Shown: piece by piece, positions 1 through 10,052 of the stretch
Layout: each line of letters begins with the position of its first letter
Numbering within the stretch: the first letter of the stretch is position 1
NCBI GenBank assembly: GCA_020152595.1
Contig: JAIGNY010001753.1
Coordinates: forward strand, 1,007,001-1,071,000
Direction of reading: 5' to 3'
Source of the DNA: Chiridota heheva
Taxonomy: Eukaryota; Echinodermata; Holothuroidea; Apodida; Chiridotidae
DNA length: 64,000 nucleotides
Translations under genes and position numbers: made by a program
Notes under the pieces: generated by a model
What the model saw: only the letters and a program-made list of their open reading frames with translations
What the model was told of the DNA's origin: nothing
The model's database searches: none

Positions 1-265
1 ATAAAGGTTTGGTTTGTTGATGTTTAACGGCACCATGACAGTCAGTCAAATGTCCCAAGAGGGTGTTAATGAATAGTGGTGTAAGACTTAGGATAGTGAG
101 GAGATGGAAGGTGTGTAAGGGAGATAAAGGAGAAAAGCTGAATGTGGGAGAAAAATTTAGGTGAAAAGAAAGGGGTGTGTACATTTAGGTGTAGAAAGGG
201 AAGAGATTATATGTGGTGGAACAAAGAGACATAAGGAAAGATGGGGAGAAAAGTGGTAGAGGCCT
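1..265 (-). mobile_element. I/Nimb-like LINE, 3' end fragment
   Basis: The sequence matches the LINE fragment at 17513-18116 almost base for base over its first part, with gtttgttgatgtttaacgg near the 3' end. The 3' end points to low coordinates and carries a (CAAA)n-type tail on the minus strand. It sits in the intron after the last visible exon. The left end is cut by the window, and the right border at about 265 is approximate. Confidence 0.65.
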
Positions 266-367
266 CTTGGTACCTTGGTTTAGTCATAATACTCTACCTT
301 ACAAGTTAATTCTCCCCACGAACCTGTCTTTAAAACAGAATTACAAATGTTGTATGAAAATATTTAC

Positions 368-608
368 AGCTCTTTGTCAGCTTTTCCTGAAGATCCTCGA
401 TCCTCCCCTTGAACATATCCTGCGATTGCTGAAGTCTCTGTTCTGCATCCTTGTGCTTTTGTGACATAGCATCCAGATCCATCTTCTGTTGTTGCTGCAC
501 CATTTGGAGTTCGGATATTGCGGTTTCAGCTTGTCGTAATTGAGTGTGAAGTTTTTCTTTGGTAGATTTTAATTCTTGTTGATCTTGCAATAATAGCTTT
601 TCTTTCAA
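368..608 (-). CDS. NUMA1: NuMA-like exon, A-type module 4
   Basis: This 241-nt exon has acceptor ttcttag and donor gtaaat and runs from phase 0 to phase 1. It encodes 80 residues, starting LKEKLLLQDQQELKSTKEKL and ending GRIEDLQEKLTKS. It is the last exon of the gene in the window. Its phase-1 end, with T as the last base, predicts another B-type exon beyond position 1. Confidence 0.87.
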
Positions 609-911
609 CTAAGAAAATAAAAAATAAAGTAGATAATATTTTACAACTTTTGATTAGTTGGTCACTGAATAATGGAACAAGCTTTTCATTTAATCATATA
701 TAAAAATCTAACATTTTAGCTTTGACCCCTTTATAGACCTGAATGAAATAATGTGGGAAACCCTAATAAAATTGTCATTGATACTTTATAAAAGGTGTTA
801 GTTGGGTAAAGTACCAAACCAAAGTAATGACAGCCTAGTGTGATAAGCAAATCTAAAAAAAAAAAAAAAAAAAGGCATTTTTTGTATACATCCATGAAAT
901 CATCATATTAC
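609..911 (-). other. intron between B module 3 and A module 4
   Basis: A 303-nt intron with GT-AG borders on the minus strand. It contains an A-rich run at about 855-873 and otherwise nothing recognisable. Confidence 0.8.
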
Positions 912-1306
912 CTGTAGCTGTTCCTTGCTCTGACAAACCTCCTTGTAGTTTTCTTGCAGGATCTGATGTAAACGAGGCTCTACCCAGGAAGAGCGCAACC
1001 TTTCTAACTCTGCCCCCAAATCACCAATTTTCTTTTCCTTGTTCTGACAGACCGCCTTGAAATTATCTTGAAAAGATTGGTGTATTTCTGGCTGTATCCA
1101 AGACAATCGTAATTCTTGAAGTTCTTTCTTCAAGTGACTGGTCCTCTCCTCCTTCGTCCGGCAGACTTCTTCATAATTCTCTTGAAGAGCTTGATGTACA
1201 TGTGGTTCTATCCATTTGGACTGTAGACTCTGCAGCTGAGTTTCCAATTCACCAATTTTCTTTTCTCCTGAAGTTTTTAGAGTTTCAGTTTCCTCTAAAC
1301 ATTGGG
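912..1306 (-). CDS. NUMA1: NuMA-like exon, B-type module 3 with three 38-residue repeats
   Basis: This 395-nt exon has acceptor tttttcag and donor gtaata and runs from phase 1 to phase 0. It encodes a 13-residue lead (QCLEETETLKTSG), three 38-residue repeats and the tail EQLQ. The Trp/Pro cores read KWIEPHVH, SWIQPEIH and SWVEPRLH. The length is exactly 53 + 3x114 nt. A longer open frame continues upstream past the acceptor, but that sequence is intron. Confidence 0.9.
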
Positions 1307-1944
1307 CTGAAAAATTAAAAAGAAAATGTGCCCTTATATCAATTTCATCCCAATCCAATTGCCATGACAACACAATAGAGTTGGAATTAGTTATAAAATT
1401 TCCCACAGTTCTGAATAAAGGTGTCAAAAATCTTTCCAAGAAAAATCATGACAGAATAATATTAATGTAGTGAATACATCTTTATATACTTCCCTCTTTC
1501 ACATTTAATGTACTTTTCATCCCACAAGTACATATTTATCACATATATTCTTGTCTACTCAAGAAATCTATAAAAAAAAAAATATAAAAAAATTCCTCCT
1601 GTGAATTCCTGATGTCACATTTTATAGCAAAAATTGTCACAAATAGGAAGAAAATTGTTCCTGTATTTAAAAAAAAGAAGGTTTTTAGCTAATGAGCGCA
1701 AAGTCTACTGCTCTATATATTGGATTTATTATTAAAAAATCCACCATTATTTAAAGTATTGAAAGTGCATGTTTTTTTTCCCTACGACCTCCTTTCCATG
1801 AAACTCCAATCTGATTAATGATGAAACAAACTTACAATATATGGCTGAAATTTTCACAGATATGAAATGCAACACCTCAAAATGAGGCAAGAAATTTCTA
1901 TCTTTTTTTCTTCCCAGATTGGATTATGAAGATATTGATTTCAT

Positions 1945-2765
1945 AAGGGTGATTCCCAGCTCAATGACTGATGTTACAATCGTGAAATTGCCTCGGCTTA
2001 TTCCTTGGTATGGGTGATTCCACTCTCCCTGACTGAAGTCTAATGCTGTCATGACATGGCTCTATTACGTATCGATCATCGTGGAGAAAAATACGATATA
2101 TCGCAGTATCGCAATAAGTTTTCAAGGAAACTTGACTCAAGACACAAATTGTTAACATCACTAAGGATCACGGAGTTACAATTTACTCCATGATATGATG
2201 AACGTAAGAAAAAATTATTTGCATATCTAGCAGACAACATGATCGCGTGACTATTACGTTCATCATGCATCATGCACGTGTTTGGTAATTCAGCCAATGT
2301 GACCATGAATCATTGAAGTGAGAGCCTGAGTGGCACATTCTACACCAATTTTTCGTTCTTTTTGCCAACTTACATCGGCACGTGCTAGTGTGAGGTGGCG
2401 GAGCAAGATTTTTAATTAATTGTTTTTATGTTTCACGATTAATTCGCACGTTTTTAATGGCCTAAACTTGACTTTAGATTAAGTACCATGACGTTAGAAT
2501 TGTAACGTACTAAGTAGCCTAGCCTAGTTGCGCGAAAATTTCTTAGTTGAGTATTAATTTTTGGTATCGCGATATGTCACGAGAGGCATATTTCATGTCG
2601 TGGGAAAAAAGATATCACAATATTAAATCGATATGTCATGACAGCACTACTAAAGTCACAATTGTGAAACAACACCCACTTATCCCTGGGACCCTCCCAG
2701 GAAGAAGTGAGGAACTATTCCATGCTCCGTGACTGACACTACAAATGTGGAATTGCCCATCAACA
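1945..2765. mobile_element. possible foldback (inverted-repeat) element
   Basis: Sequence near 2035-2065 (gtctaatgctgtcatgacat) reappears inverted near 2630-2665. Related words with gtgaaattgcc or its variants flank both sides. The arms are imperfect, and the centre is rich in short palindromes such as catcatgcatcatg. The borders are uncertain. Confidence 0.35.
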
Positions 2766-2791
2766 AAAGATAATGGATACTTGAAACTTAC

Positions 2792-3032
2792 AACACTTTG
2801 TCAGTTTTTCCTCAAGATCTTCAATCTTCTCCTTGAACATGATTTGTGATTTCTCCAGTCTCAGCTCTGTATCTTTTTGTTTTTGTGACGTGGCATCCAG
2901 ATTGGATTTCACCTGCTGCTGAGCGGCTTGAAGATCAGAAACTGTTTTTCTTGCTTGGCTGAGCTGCATTACAAGATCCTCATTTACAGATTTCAATTGC
3001 TGATGATCCCTCAAAAGTTGTTGATCTTTTAG
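2792..3032 (-). CDS. NUMA1: NuMA-like exon, A-type module 3
   Basis: This 241-nt exon has acceptor cttgcag and donor gtaagttt and runs from phase 0 to phase 1. It encodes 80 residues, starting LKDQQLLRDHQQLKSVNEDL and ending KIEDLEEKLTKC. It is a canonical coiled coil. Residues from about QQVKSNLDATSQKQKDTEL to the end closely match module 2. The first half is more diverged. Confidence 0.87.
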
Positions 3033-3139
3033 CTGCAAGAGATGATGAGTAATTGATGAAATTTATACGCTTTCGTTATCAAAAAGAAGAGAACAAAATG
3101 TCTGCTTCACGAGAAAGTAATCTTGATGGTGTAAAACTC

Positions 3140-3400
3140 AGCAAGTCAAGTTAAATCTATCCTTATCCCCGGTTTCCATGAGGCAAGTGGATGAGAGCAC
3201 ATGACTCCTTCTGGACGAGATGCAAGTCCATCACAGCTTAACTCCCCAGCAATGCTGGTACTCCTTTTTAGCTGAGTGGACTGTAGTAAAAAAAGTTTCT
3301 TGCTGAAGGACACAATGCAGCACTCGCGCCGGGAATCGATCAGTACCTTTTGCATTTATAAGCATGACCACTGAGCCAAAAAGCCAGCAAGTTAGAAGAG
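3140..3400 (-). mobile_element. tRNA-derived SINE-like element
   Basis: Read on the minus strand, a box A-like TGGCTCAGTGGT lies at about 3367-3378 and a box B-like GATCGATTCCCG at about 3330-3342, the spacing of a tRNA promoter. The body downstream includes the cattgtgtccttcagcaag segment, which I associate with invertebrate SINE-like repeats. No intact tRNA cloverleaf was attempted. The 3' border near 3140 is approximate. Confidence 0.6.
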
Positions 3401-3477
3401 AAAGAGTAGATAATGGTGAAATCAGTTTAGGCAGGTTGAGAAGATACTTCAAATAAATGATATTGTTAAGTTAATAA

Positions 3478-3966
3478 AGGAGAGGGGGTTTGAGGGAGAG
3501 GAGGTTTGAGGGAGAGGCGGTTTGAGGGGAGGGGGTTTGAGGGAGGGGGTTTGAGGGAGAGGGGTTTGAGGGAGAGGGGGTTTGAGGGAGTGGGGTTTGA
3601 GGGAGTGGGGGTTTGAGGGAGAGGGGCTTTGAGGGAGAGGGGGTTTGAGGGAGAGGGGTTTGAGGAAGAGGCGGGGGTTTGAGGGGAGGGGTTTGAGGGA
3701 GGGGTTTGAGGGAGAGGGGTTTGAGGGAGAGGAGGTTTGAGGGGAGGGGGGAGGGAGGGGGTTTGAGGGAGAGGGGGTTTGAGGGAGAGGGGGTTTGAGG
3801 GAGAGGGGGTTTGAGGGAGAGGGGTTTGAGGGAGAGGGGGTTTGAGGGAGAGGGGGTTTGAGGGAGAGGGGGTTTAAGGGAGAGGGGGTTTGAGGGAGAG
3901 GGGGTTTAAGGGAGAGGGGGTTTAAGGGAGAGGGGGTTTGAGGGAGAGGGGGTTTGAGGGAGAGTT
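3478..3966. repeat. G-rich minisatellite, about 16-bp unit
   Basis: About 30 variant copies of gagggagagggggttt, in places losing one G or replaced by gaggggagg. G runs of 3 to 5 every few bases give G-quadruplex potential on the plus strand. On the gene's sense strand the array is C/T-rich. It fills half of the intron between B module 2 and A module 3. Open frames across it are spurious. Confidence 0.95.
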
Positions 3967-4033
3967 ATTTTGGAAGAGTTACAAGATAAGACTTGAATTA
4001 GAGATGAACAGGAGAAGAAGAAATGCCACTCAC

Positions 4034-4199
4034 CTCGAGCTCATCTTTCATCTCAGAGACATCATTATAATTCTCTTGCAGGGCCTGATGCACAAGGGGC
4101 TCTGTCCACGTGCAGCACACATTGTGCAGTTCCCCTTCCAATTCACGGATTTTTTTTCTGCCGCTTTCTTCATTGATTCAACTTGCTCAACACAATTGG
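4034..4199 (-). CDS. NUMA1: NuMA-like exon, B-type module 2 with one repeat and a 1-nt frameshift
   Basis: Acceptor cttttcag and donor gtgagtgg fit a phase 1 to 0 exon. The lead (NCVEQVESMKKAA), one 38-residue repeat (with CCTWTEPLVHQALQENYND) and the tail DELE are all recognisable. The exon is 166 nt, however, while the rule for B exons predicts 167. The missing base falls in an 8-T run at about 4150-4157 (8 A on the coding strand). As written, the frame shifts after the lead and reaches a stop before the exon ends. This is either a homopolymer error in the assembly or a real lesion. Skipping the exon together with a neighbouring A exon would keep the frame. Confidence 0.72.
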
Positions 4200-4866
4200 C
4201 TGAAAAGAGAGATAAATATAACTAAAAAAAGCATCTTGTATTAAACATCAACAAGAACAGCAAGAAAAAATTACAATAACAATATTGACAAATTTTGTTA
4301 AGATGTTATATGGACACACCACATTTAAAGAAATAGTGAAATGCTAACATTTATTTCTAAGATCAATTCTTTTTAAGCAAGTTGTTATTGTTTCAATTTC
4401 TTTTTATGTGAGAAATCCTGATTTTCAGTTTAGAGAGAAAGGCTCCATTGTATGATCTTCCTCTCACAACAGACATAAATATTTCAATTGCTATATATGC
4501 TAGAAACTCATGAACTGCTTTAATTTCTTTTAAAGTCTCTATTCTATCAATTTCCTTTCAAGCAAGACAATCCTCACCAAGGGCAGAGTGAATGTATAGT
4601 CAGATGGACATACGAATGAACAGTAAAGACAGTGATCTCATTAAAATGCATGATTGGAGGATCCCCAACCCTTTTTGTAATCCCCAACAAAAGTCACATA
4701 AGGGGATGAAGCCCCCTGCCCCCCCCCCTCCAAAAAAAAAAAAAAAAAGAAGTCTTAGTGTGAACACTGGGTGAAGGTGCTGTAAATATTGCCATTCACC
4801 ATGTATTGATGGAAGGATTTAAAAACAAAGGAAAAAAAGCTGTTTCGCTTAAAAACAAATACTTAC

Positions 4867-5107
4867 AACTCTGGGTCAGTCGCTCCTGAAGATCTACAAT
4901 CTTCTCCTTGAACATAGTCTGTGATTTCTCCAGTCTCAGCTCTGTATCTTTTTGTTTTTGTGACGTGACGTCCAGATTGGATTTCACCTGCTGATAAGTG
5001 GCATGAAGATCAGAATTTATTCTCTCTGCTTGGCTGAGCTGAGTTGCAAGATTCTCTTTTGTAATCTCAAGCTGTTGCTTGTCTTTTGTATGTTGCTCAT
5101 CTTTCAG
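4867..5107 (-). CDS. NUMA1: NuMA-like exon, A-type module 2
   Basis: This 241-nt exon has acceptor ttaaaag and donor gtaagta and runs from phase 0 to phase 1. It encodes 80 residues, starting LKDEQHTKDKQQLEITKENL and ending KIVDLQERLTQS. The C-terminal half is nearly identical, in protein and in DNA, to module 3 (2792-3032). That points to recent duplication or gene conversion. It is continuous coiled coil with no Pro. Confidence 0.87.
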
Positions 5108-5258
5108 CTTTTAAAGAAGGAAAACAAATATATAAGATTTTGATGTCAGGCACATCCTGAGTAGCTAACAGATTAGAATTTGGAATAGTCTATGTTGTAC
5201 GACCAGTACGAACAAGACAAATAAAACGACAAAGAAAGCACTAAACAATTCTGGGATC

Positions 5259-5818
5259 ATAGAAAGTCTTGAAAAACATTATTCAAGATACCGCAAGAAC
5301 AATCACAAAACAGAAATAACAATTTCTTGTTTTTTTCATTCTATCACATGTACCTTTCCTTGCTCTTATTCTCTCCCAAGACATTAACAAATTTCTAAGA
5401 CCATTGTTGCCGTGGTCCACTATATTTTCCACCCCTGCATTCATGATAGTAAAATCTTGTCTGAGCTTTAAAAACTGAGGGATATCTACTTATGATTTTT
5501 GGAAATTTCTGTACCATATTTTAATCCTTCACTGTCCTCTACCATTTAAAATTTGTTGTTTTTACTTTTGTTACTATTCCAAGAACTCTGACTTTCTGCT
5601 CAGAAGATGAGCTTCAATTCAAGCCCAACTTTTATTCAAGTTAATCAGGCTTGATAATGAATGTATTCGTTTAGCTATGCTGCCATCAATTTTTTACTAC
5701 TAAATGTCTTGGAAACTGTCTTGGAAGAGAATATTGTATAAAAAGAAACAAGAAATTGATATTTCTGTTTTGTTATTGTTCTTGCGGTATACTCCCATGT
5801 TTTTTCAAGACTTTCTAC
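5259..5818. mobile_element. foldback MITE-like element
   Basis: The left arm at about 5261-5335 (agaaagtcttgaaaaacatt, then taccgcaagaacaat) is repeated inverted at about 5742-5816. The arms are about 75 bp with few mismatches. The centre is A+T-rich and non-coding. It lies in the intron between B module 1 and A module 2. Confidence 0.7.
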
Positions 5819-6374
5819 AGTCAGTCAGTGAAGGAAAATGAAAGGAGGCTGTTTTTCCTCTAAAATAATCTTATGACATTTGTTTCAAGAAATCACTGCG
5901 AGTTTCAAGATTCCTTGCAAAGATTGCAGTTGGTTTGTCTAATCATATTCTTATCATTATACAGGTCTGCAGATCAAAATAGGTATTAAACCATGAGGGT
6001 TTTACTTTTAAATCTAGCCTCTATCTTCATTTGCTTTAAACAAAATATATTCTTACTTTTAGCCAAACCACTACATCCCATACCCATTAAACTTTGTTCC
6101 TTGATGATAGGTTCAAAAAAGCAACAAGATTCATAAAACTTATACTAAGAAGCAAAGGAAATTACCACAATAACATCGCAAGCTGGGAATTGGTTTTACT
6201 CAACTTTCATGTGTGGTTTTTAATAGACATTCCAGCAATTCAGCTAATGCTATCTTTATACGTTTAAAGTTCTGTACTCATCAACAGACCTTGCTGTAAA
6301 GTGATGCATCATTCAATAGTTTTACAAACAAGAATATAAATTCTTACAAATCATTTACAGAAATGTATAATTAC

Positions 6375-7225
6375 CTCATGCTGCTCCTTAATCTGACAGA
6401 CTTCCTTGTAATTCTCTTCAAGGGCCTGGTACACCTGAGGCTCAATCCAGGAGGACTGCAGATTCTCCATCTCCATCTTCAACTCTGCAATTTGATTATC
6501 TTTCAACTCGCAAGCCTCGTTGCTCTCCTCTTTTAGTGCCTGGTGTACTCGAGGATCGATCCAAGTGGATCGGAGCACCACCATCTCACCCTGTAATTCA
6601 TTAATGCTGCCCTCTTTGGCTCTGCACACCTGGATGAAGTTCTCCTGTAACGATTCATGTACATGAGGTGCTATCCAGGATGATCGCATCTGATCTAATT
6701 CTGTTTCCAAGTTAACAATTTTTCCCTCTTTGGTTTGAGAGGTTGCCTTGTACTCCTCTTGTAGAGCTTGGTGTACTTGTGGCTCAATCCAAGACGAGCG
6801 TATCCCTTGCAATTTCTTTTCCAAATCACTAATCATCCTCTCCTTCCACTGGCTATCCTCTCTGAATTCATCTTGAAGAGCCTGATGAATATTAGGCTCT
6901 ATCCAAGAGGAACGTAGCCCTTCAATCTCCATCCTCAATTCACCAATGGTCTTCTCCTTGCTCTGGCAAACATCTTCGTAACTTTCTTGAAGAGCTGTGT
7001 GTACTTGAGGTTCTATCCAAGTGGAATGTAACATTTTTACCTGCATCTCTAAATCATTAATTGTCTTTTCTTTCTTTTGGCAGACCTCTTTGAAGTTTTC
7101 TTGTAAGGCGTGGTGTACATGAGGCTCTATCCACGAAGACCTCAACATCTGTAGCTCTATCTCCAAGTCACTGATCCTCTTCTCTGCAATTATTCCCAGG
7201 GATTCTCCTTCATCTCCGGGAGTGG
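6375..7225 (-). CDS. NUMA1: NuMA-like exon, B-type module 1 with seven 38-residue repeats
   Basis: This 851-nt exon has acceptor ttcaccag and donor gtaatt and runs from phase 1 to phase 0. It encodes a 13-residue lead, exactly seven 38-residue repeats (266 residues) and a 4-residue tail, EQHE. Each repeat has a short heptad stretch, then S-[ST]-W-I-x-P, then H-x-[AS]-L-[QK]-[ED] and usually a V-C-Q-x-K-E end. Trp and Pro are present in all seven copies. A Pro every 38 residues is unusual in a coiled-coil rod and should kink or end the helix. I know no named domain with this pattern. Confidence 0.9.
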
Positions 7226-7619
7226 CTGGTGAATTAAAGAATAATGACAAAACACATGTTCCTGAAAATACCAAGAGATGTCTTTATCTTCTGAGAAAGT
7301 CAATTAAACCAAAAACTTGTGTGGTCTTGGTAGGTTTAAATTCTTAAACAGGTTATGCACTTCTTTATGTTTTCAAGGAAATATCACTTTTGGGCAGCCA
7401 ATACCATCTTGATTGTTAGTGGGAGTACTGGTGAGGAGGCGGGGAAGGGGGAGGTAAATAGGTTTGGCTACTTCTTCTTTAAAATAGTTCCCTTCCATTG
7501 ATAACCAAATTAAAAGCATAACCATGCTAAAATTCCTCTTTTTAAATAAAGAATATACTCTTTTAGAGGTCAAAACATTAAAAGATAAGATTCGGCTGAA
7601 ACTAGTTTACCACTGAAAG

Positions 7620-8342
7620 ACATAAAAATTATGGTGGAAGATTAAGAAACAATGGCTCAAGATAAGACAATAAAGATGCCTTCCTTTAATTATGGTGGAA
7701 GATTAATAAACAATGGCTCAAAATAAGATAAGACAATAAAAATGCCTACCTTTAATTATGGTGGAAGATTAATAAACAATGGCTCAAGATAAGATAAGAC
7801 AATAAAGATGCCTACCTTTAATTATGGTGGAAGATTAATAAACAATGGCTCAAGATAAGATAGGACAATAAAGATGCCTACCTTTAATTATGGTGGAAGA
7901 TTAATAAACAATGGCTCAAGATAAGATAGGACAATAAAGATGCCTACCTTTAATTATGGTGGAAGATTAATAAACAATGGCTCAAGATAAGATAAGACAA
8001 TAAAGATGCCTACCTTTAATTATGGTGGAAGATTAATAAACAATGGCTCAAGATAAGATAGACAATAAAGATGCCTACCTTTAATTATGGTGGAAGATTA
8101 ATAAACAATGGCTCAAGATAAGATAGGACAATAAAGATGCCTACCTTTAATTATGGTGGAAGATTAATAAACAATGGCTCAAGATAAGATAGGACAATAA
8201 AGATGCCTACCTTTAATTATGGTGGAAGATTAATAAACAATGGCTCAAGATAAGATAGGACAATAAAGATGCCTACCTTTAATTATGGTGGAAGATTAAT
8301 AAACAATGGCTCAAGATAAGGCAATAAAGATGCCTACCTTTT
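7620..8342. repeat. 66-bp tandem satellite, about 11 copies
   Basis: The unit runs ttaattatggtggaagatta, then ataaacaatggctcaagata, then agataggacaataaagatgc and ctacct. Copies are nearly identical, differing by small deletions such as loss of aagat. On the gene's sense strand each copy contains AAAGgtaggc, a donor-like word. It lies in the intron between A module 1 and B module 1. Confidence 0.95.
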
Positions 8343-8345
8343 GAT

Positions 8346-9829
8346 GCACCACAAATTTGCATCTTAAAATATTGATGAAGTTGTAAATACCCAATCTTTA
8401 CCTGATCTTAATGGGAGCGTTTTTATTTGATACTACTTTCATGTTTTATGGAATTTTAAGCTATTGTTTCCTCTACATTACCACATACCTTCAACAGTAA
8501 AATTATCAATGCAATGACCAGAAATGGAACGATAATAATGCTGCACGCTGTGCCAAAACAACAACTTGTAACATTCACTCTTGAGAACTTATTTTTTTCA
8601 AGTACACAAACCTCCATTTGCGGACTTAGATACTCCCAACAAATGTGAATTTATAAGCCTCCATCTCAACCAATGTTTAAGTTCCACTAACTGCGAAATG
8701 AAACGAAACACTTCCGTAGGGTATAGGATAAAGAGGGTACGAAAAAGGGAAATACTTAAATTCCACTTAATGACCTCATTCAAAAGCACAGAATGATATC
8801 GCTTGTTCACCGAGAGCATCATAACATACAAGCTTTTTAATTTCCAGGCAAAAATGCCCTTTTTCAGTTACGTCTTTACCTTCAACATTTGATGAGACAC
8901 TTATCTGTCTCAAGGGTATGTTCAAACTATCTTCTTTTTGGACATGGAAGTTACACTCGATGGGATGCTTCAATGTACATGCAACAGAGAAGTCAAGGTC
9001 CCACTGTGAAAGGCTAAATACAAATTCACATGGCCTCTTCATGTATGGCTAGTGGTTTAATTGCACAAATTTCAAGGCTGATATTGATTTTTTTCTACAT
9101 TTTTTTTGCATCTTTTGAAGGTAAATGTAACCAAGTTAACAAAAGCAGATACAGTAGATTGTGTTCCAAATGACATGCTTTGCATAGGGTTGCTTAGCAC
9201 TAAACCACATGCAAGAAATTTCAAGCACATCTCATGGGATAAGTCAGACAGTCTTCTCTTGTATGATGAAGGTCGAAACAACAAACACAATTGGAAGGAT
9301 AGTACACAGACATCATTTTTCAGGGCAACTGGATTTTGAAGGATGAATGTTGTAGTCAACAATATTCATTTAATATAACACAGAATAAAAGGAATGGAAT
9401 GATAAAAGGTAGTTTTTGTCAAGCTTATATTCAATCTACACAAATTTTAAGAGAAATGACTGAAATCAGACTAGGTGTCATTGCAAACACGCTTTAGTGT
9501 TTTGTAACATTTAAGAGTGCACTTCTTGAAAACAGATGAAAAAAGAGGAAAACTCCTGACAAATCTGAACCAAAATGCCACAAAGATATTCAAACCATCA
9601 AAATAATGTCAATAAACCTTCAATTTTCAGCTGTTTTGACAAATTTCCATTCACAGCGGAGTTTTTGAAACAAAAGTTCTGCACACCTCTTACAATCAAA
9701 GTCAAGACTGCAAATTGATTTTTTCTTTCATTAACTTTCAAGAAGTGTTCCAGACAAATTCCTCCCATGAAAGAAAGTGATTGTCAAAATGTGAGAGATT
9801 CTGTTTATAAGAAAGGAGTGGCCACTTAC
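8346..9829. other. intron sequence, nothing recognised
   Basis: A+T-rich unique-looking sequence between the 66-bp satellite and the donor of A module 1. It has several short open frames on both strands, none with a recognisable domain or splice support. Confidence 0.6.
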
Positions 9830-10052
9830 AACCCTTTGCCAACTTTTCCTCCAACTCTTCTATCCTCTCCTTAAACATATCTTGTGACTGTTCAAGTCTC
9901 TGTTCTGCATCCAAGTGTTTCTGTGAGGCAATATGAAGATCCGTTTTCAAATGCTCTTGACTGGTTCGCAGTTCACACGTCTTAATTTCTGCTCGATTCA
10001 GTTGAAGTTGTAGCCTCTCCTTTGCGGCTTTCAGCTCTAACTGATTCGTCAG
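9830..10052 (-). CDS. NUMA1: NuMA-like exon, A-type module 1
   Basis: This 223-nt exon has acceptor tgtag and donor gtaagtgg and runs from phase 0 to phase 1. It encodes 74 residues of coiled coil, starting LTNQLELKAAKERL and ending DMFKERIEELEEKLAKG. Modules 2 to 4 have 80 residues; module 1 is six residues shorter near its N-terminus. The signatures shared by all A modules are S-Q-K-x-x-D-x-E-x-R-L-x-x-S-Q and M-F-K-x-x-I. The last nucleotide is T, which completes a Ser codon with the next exon. Confidence 0.87.

Noticed and set aside
3938..4225. 95-residue plus-strand frame
   Set aside because: It is antisense to B module 2 and runs out of the minisatellite.
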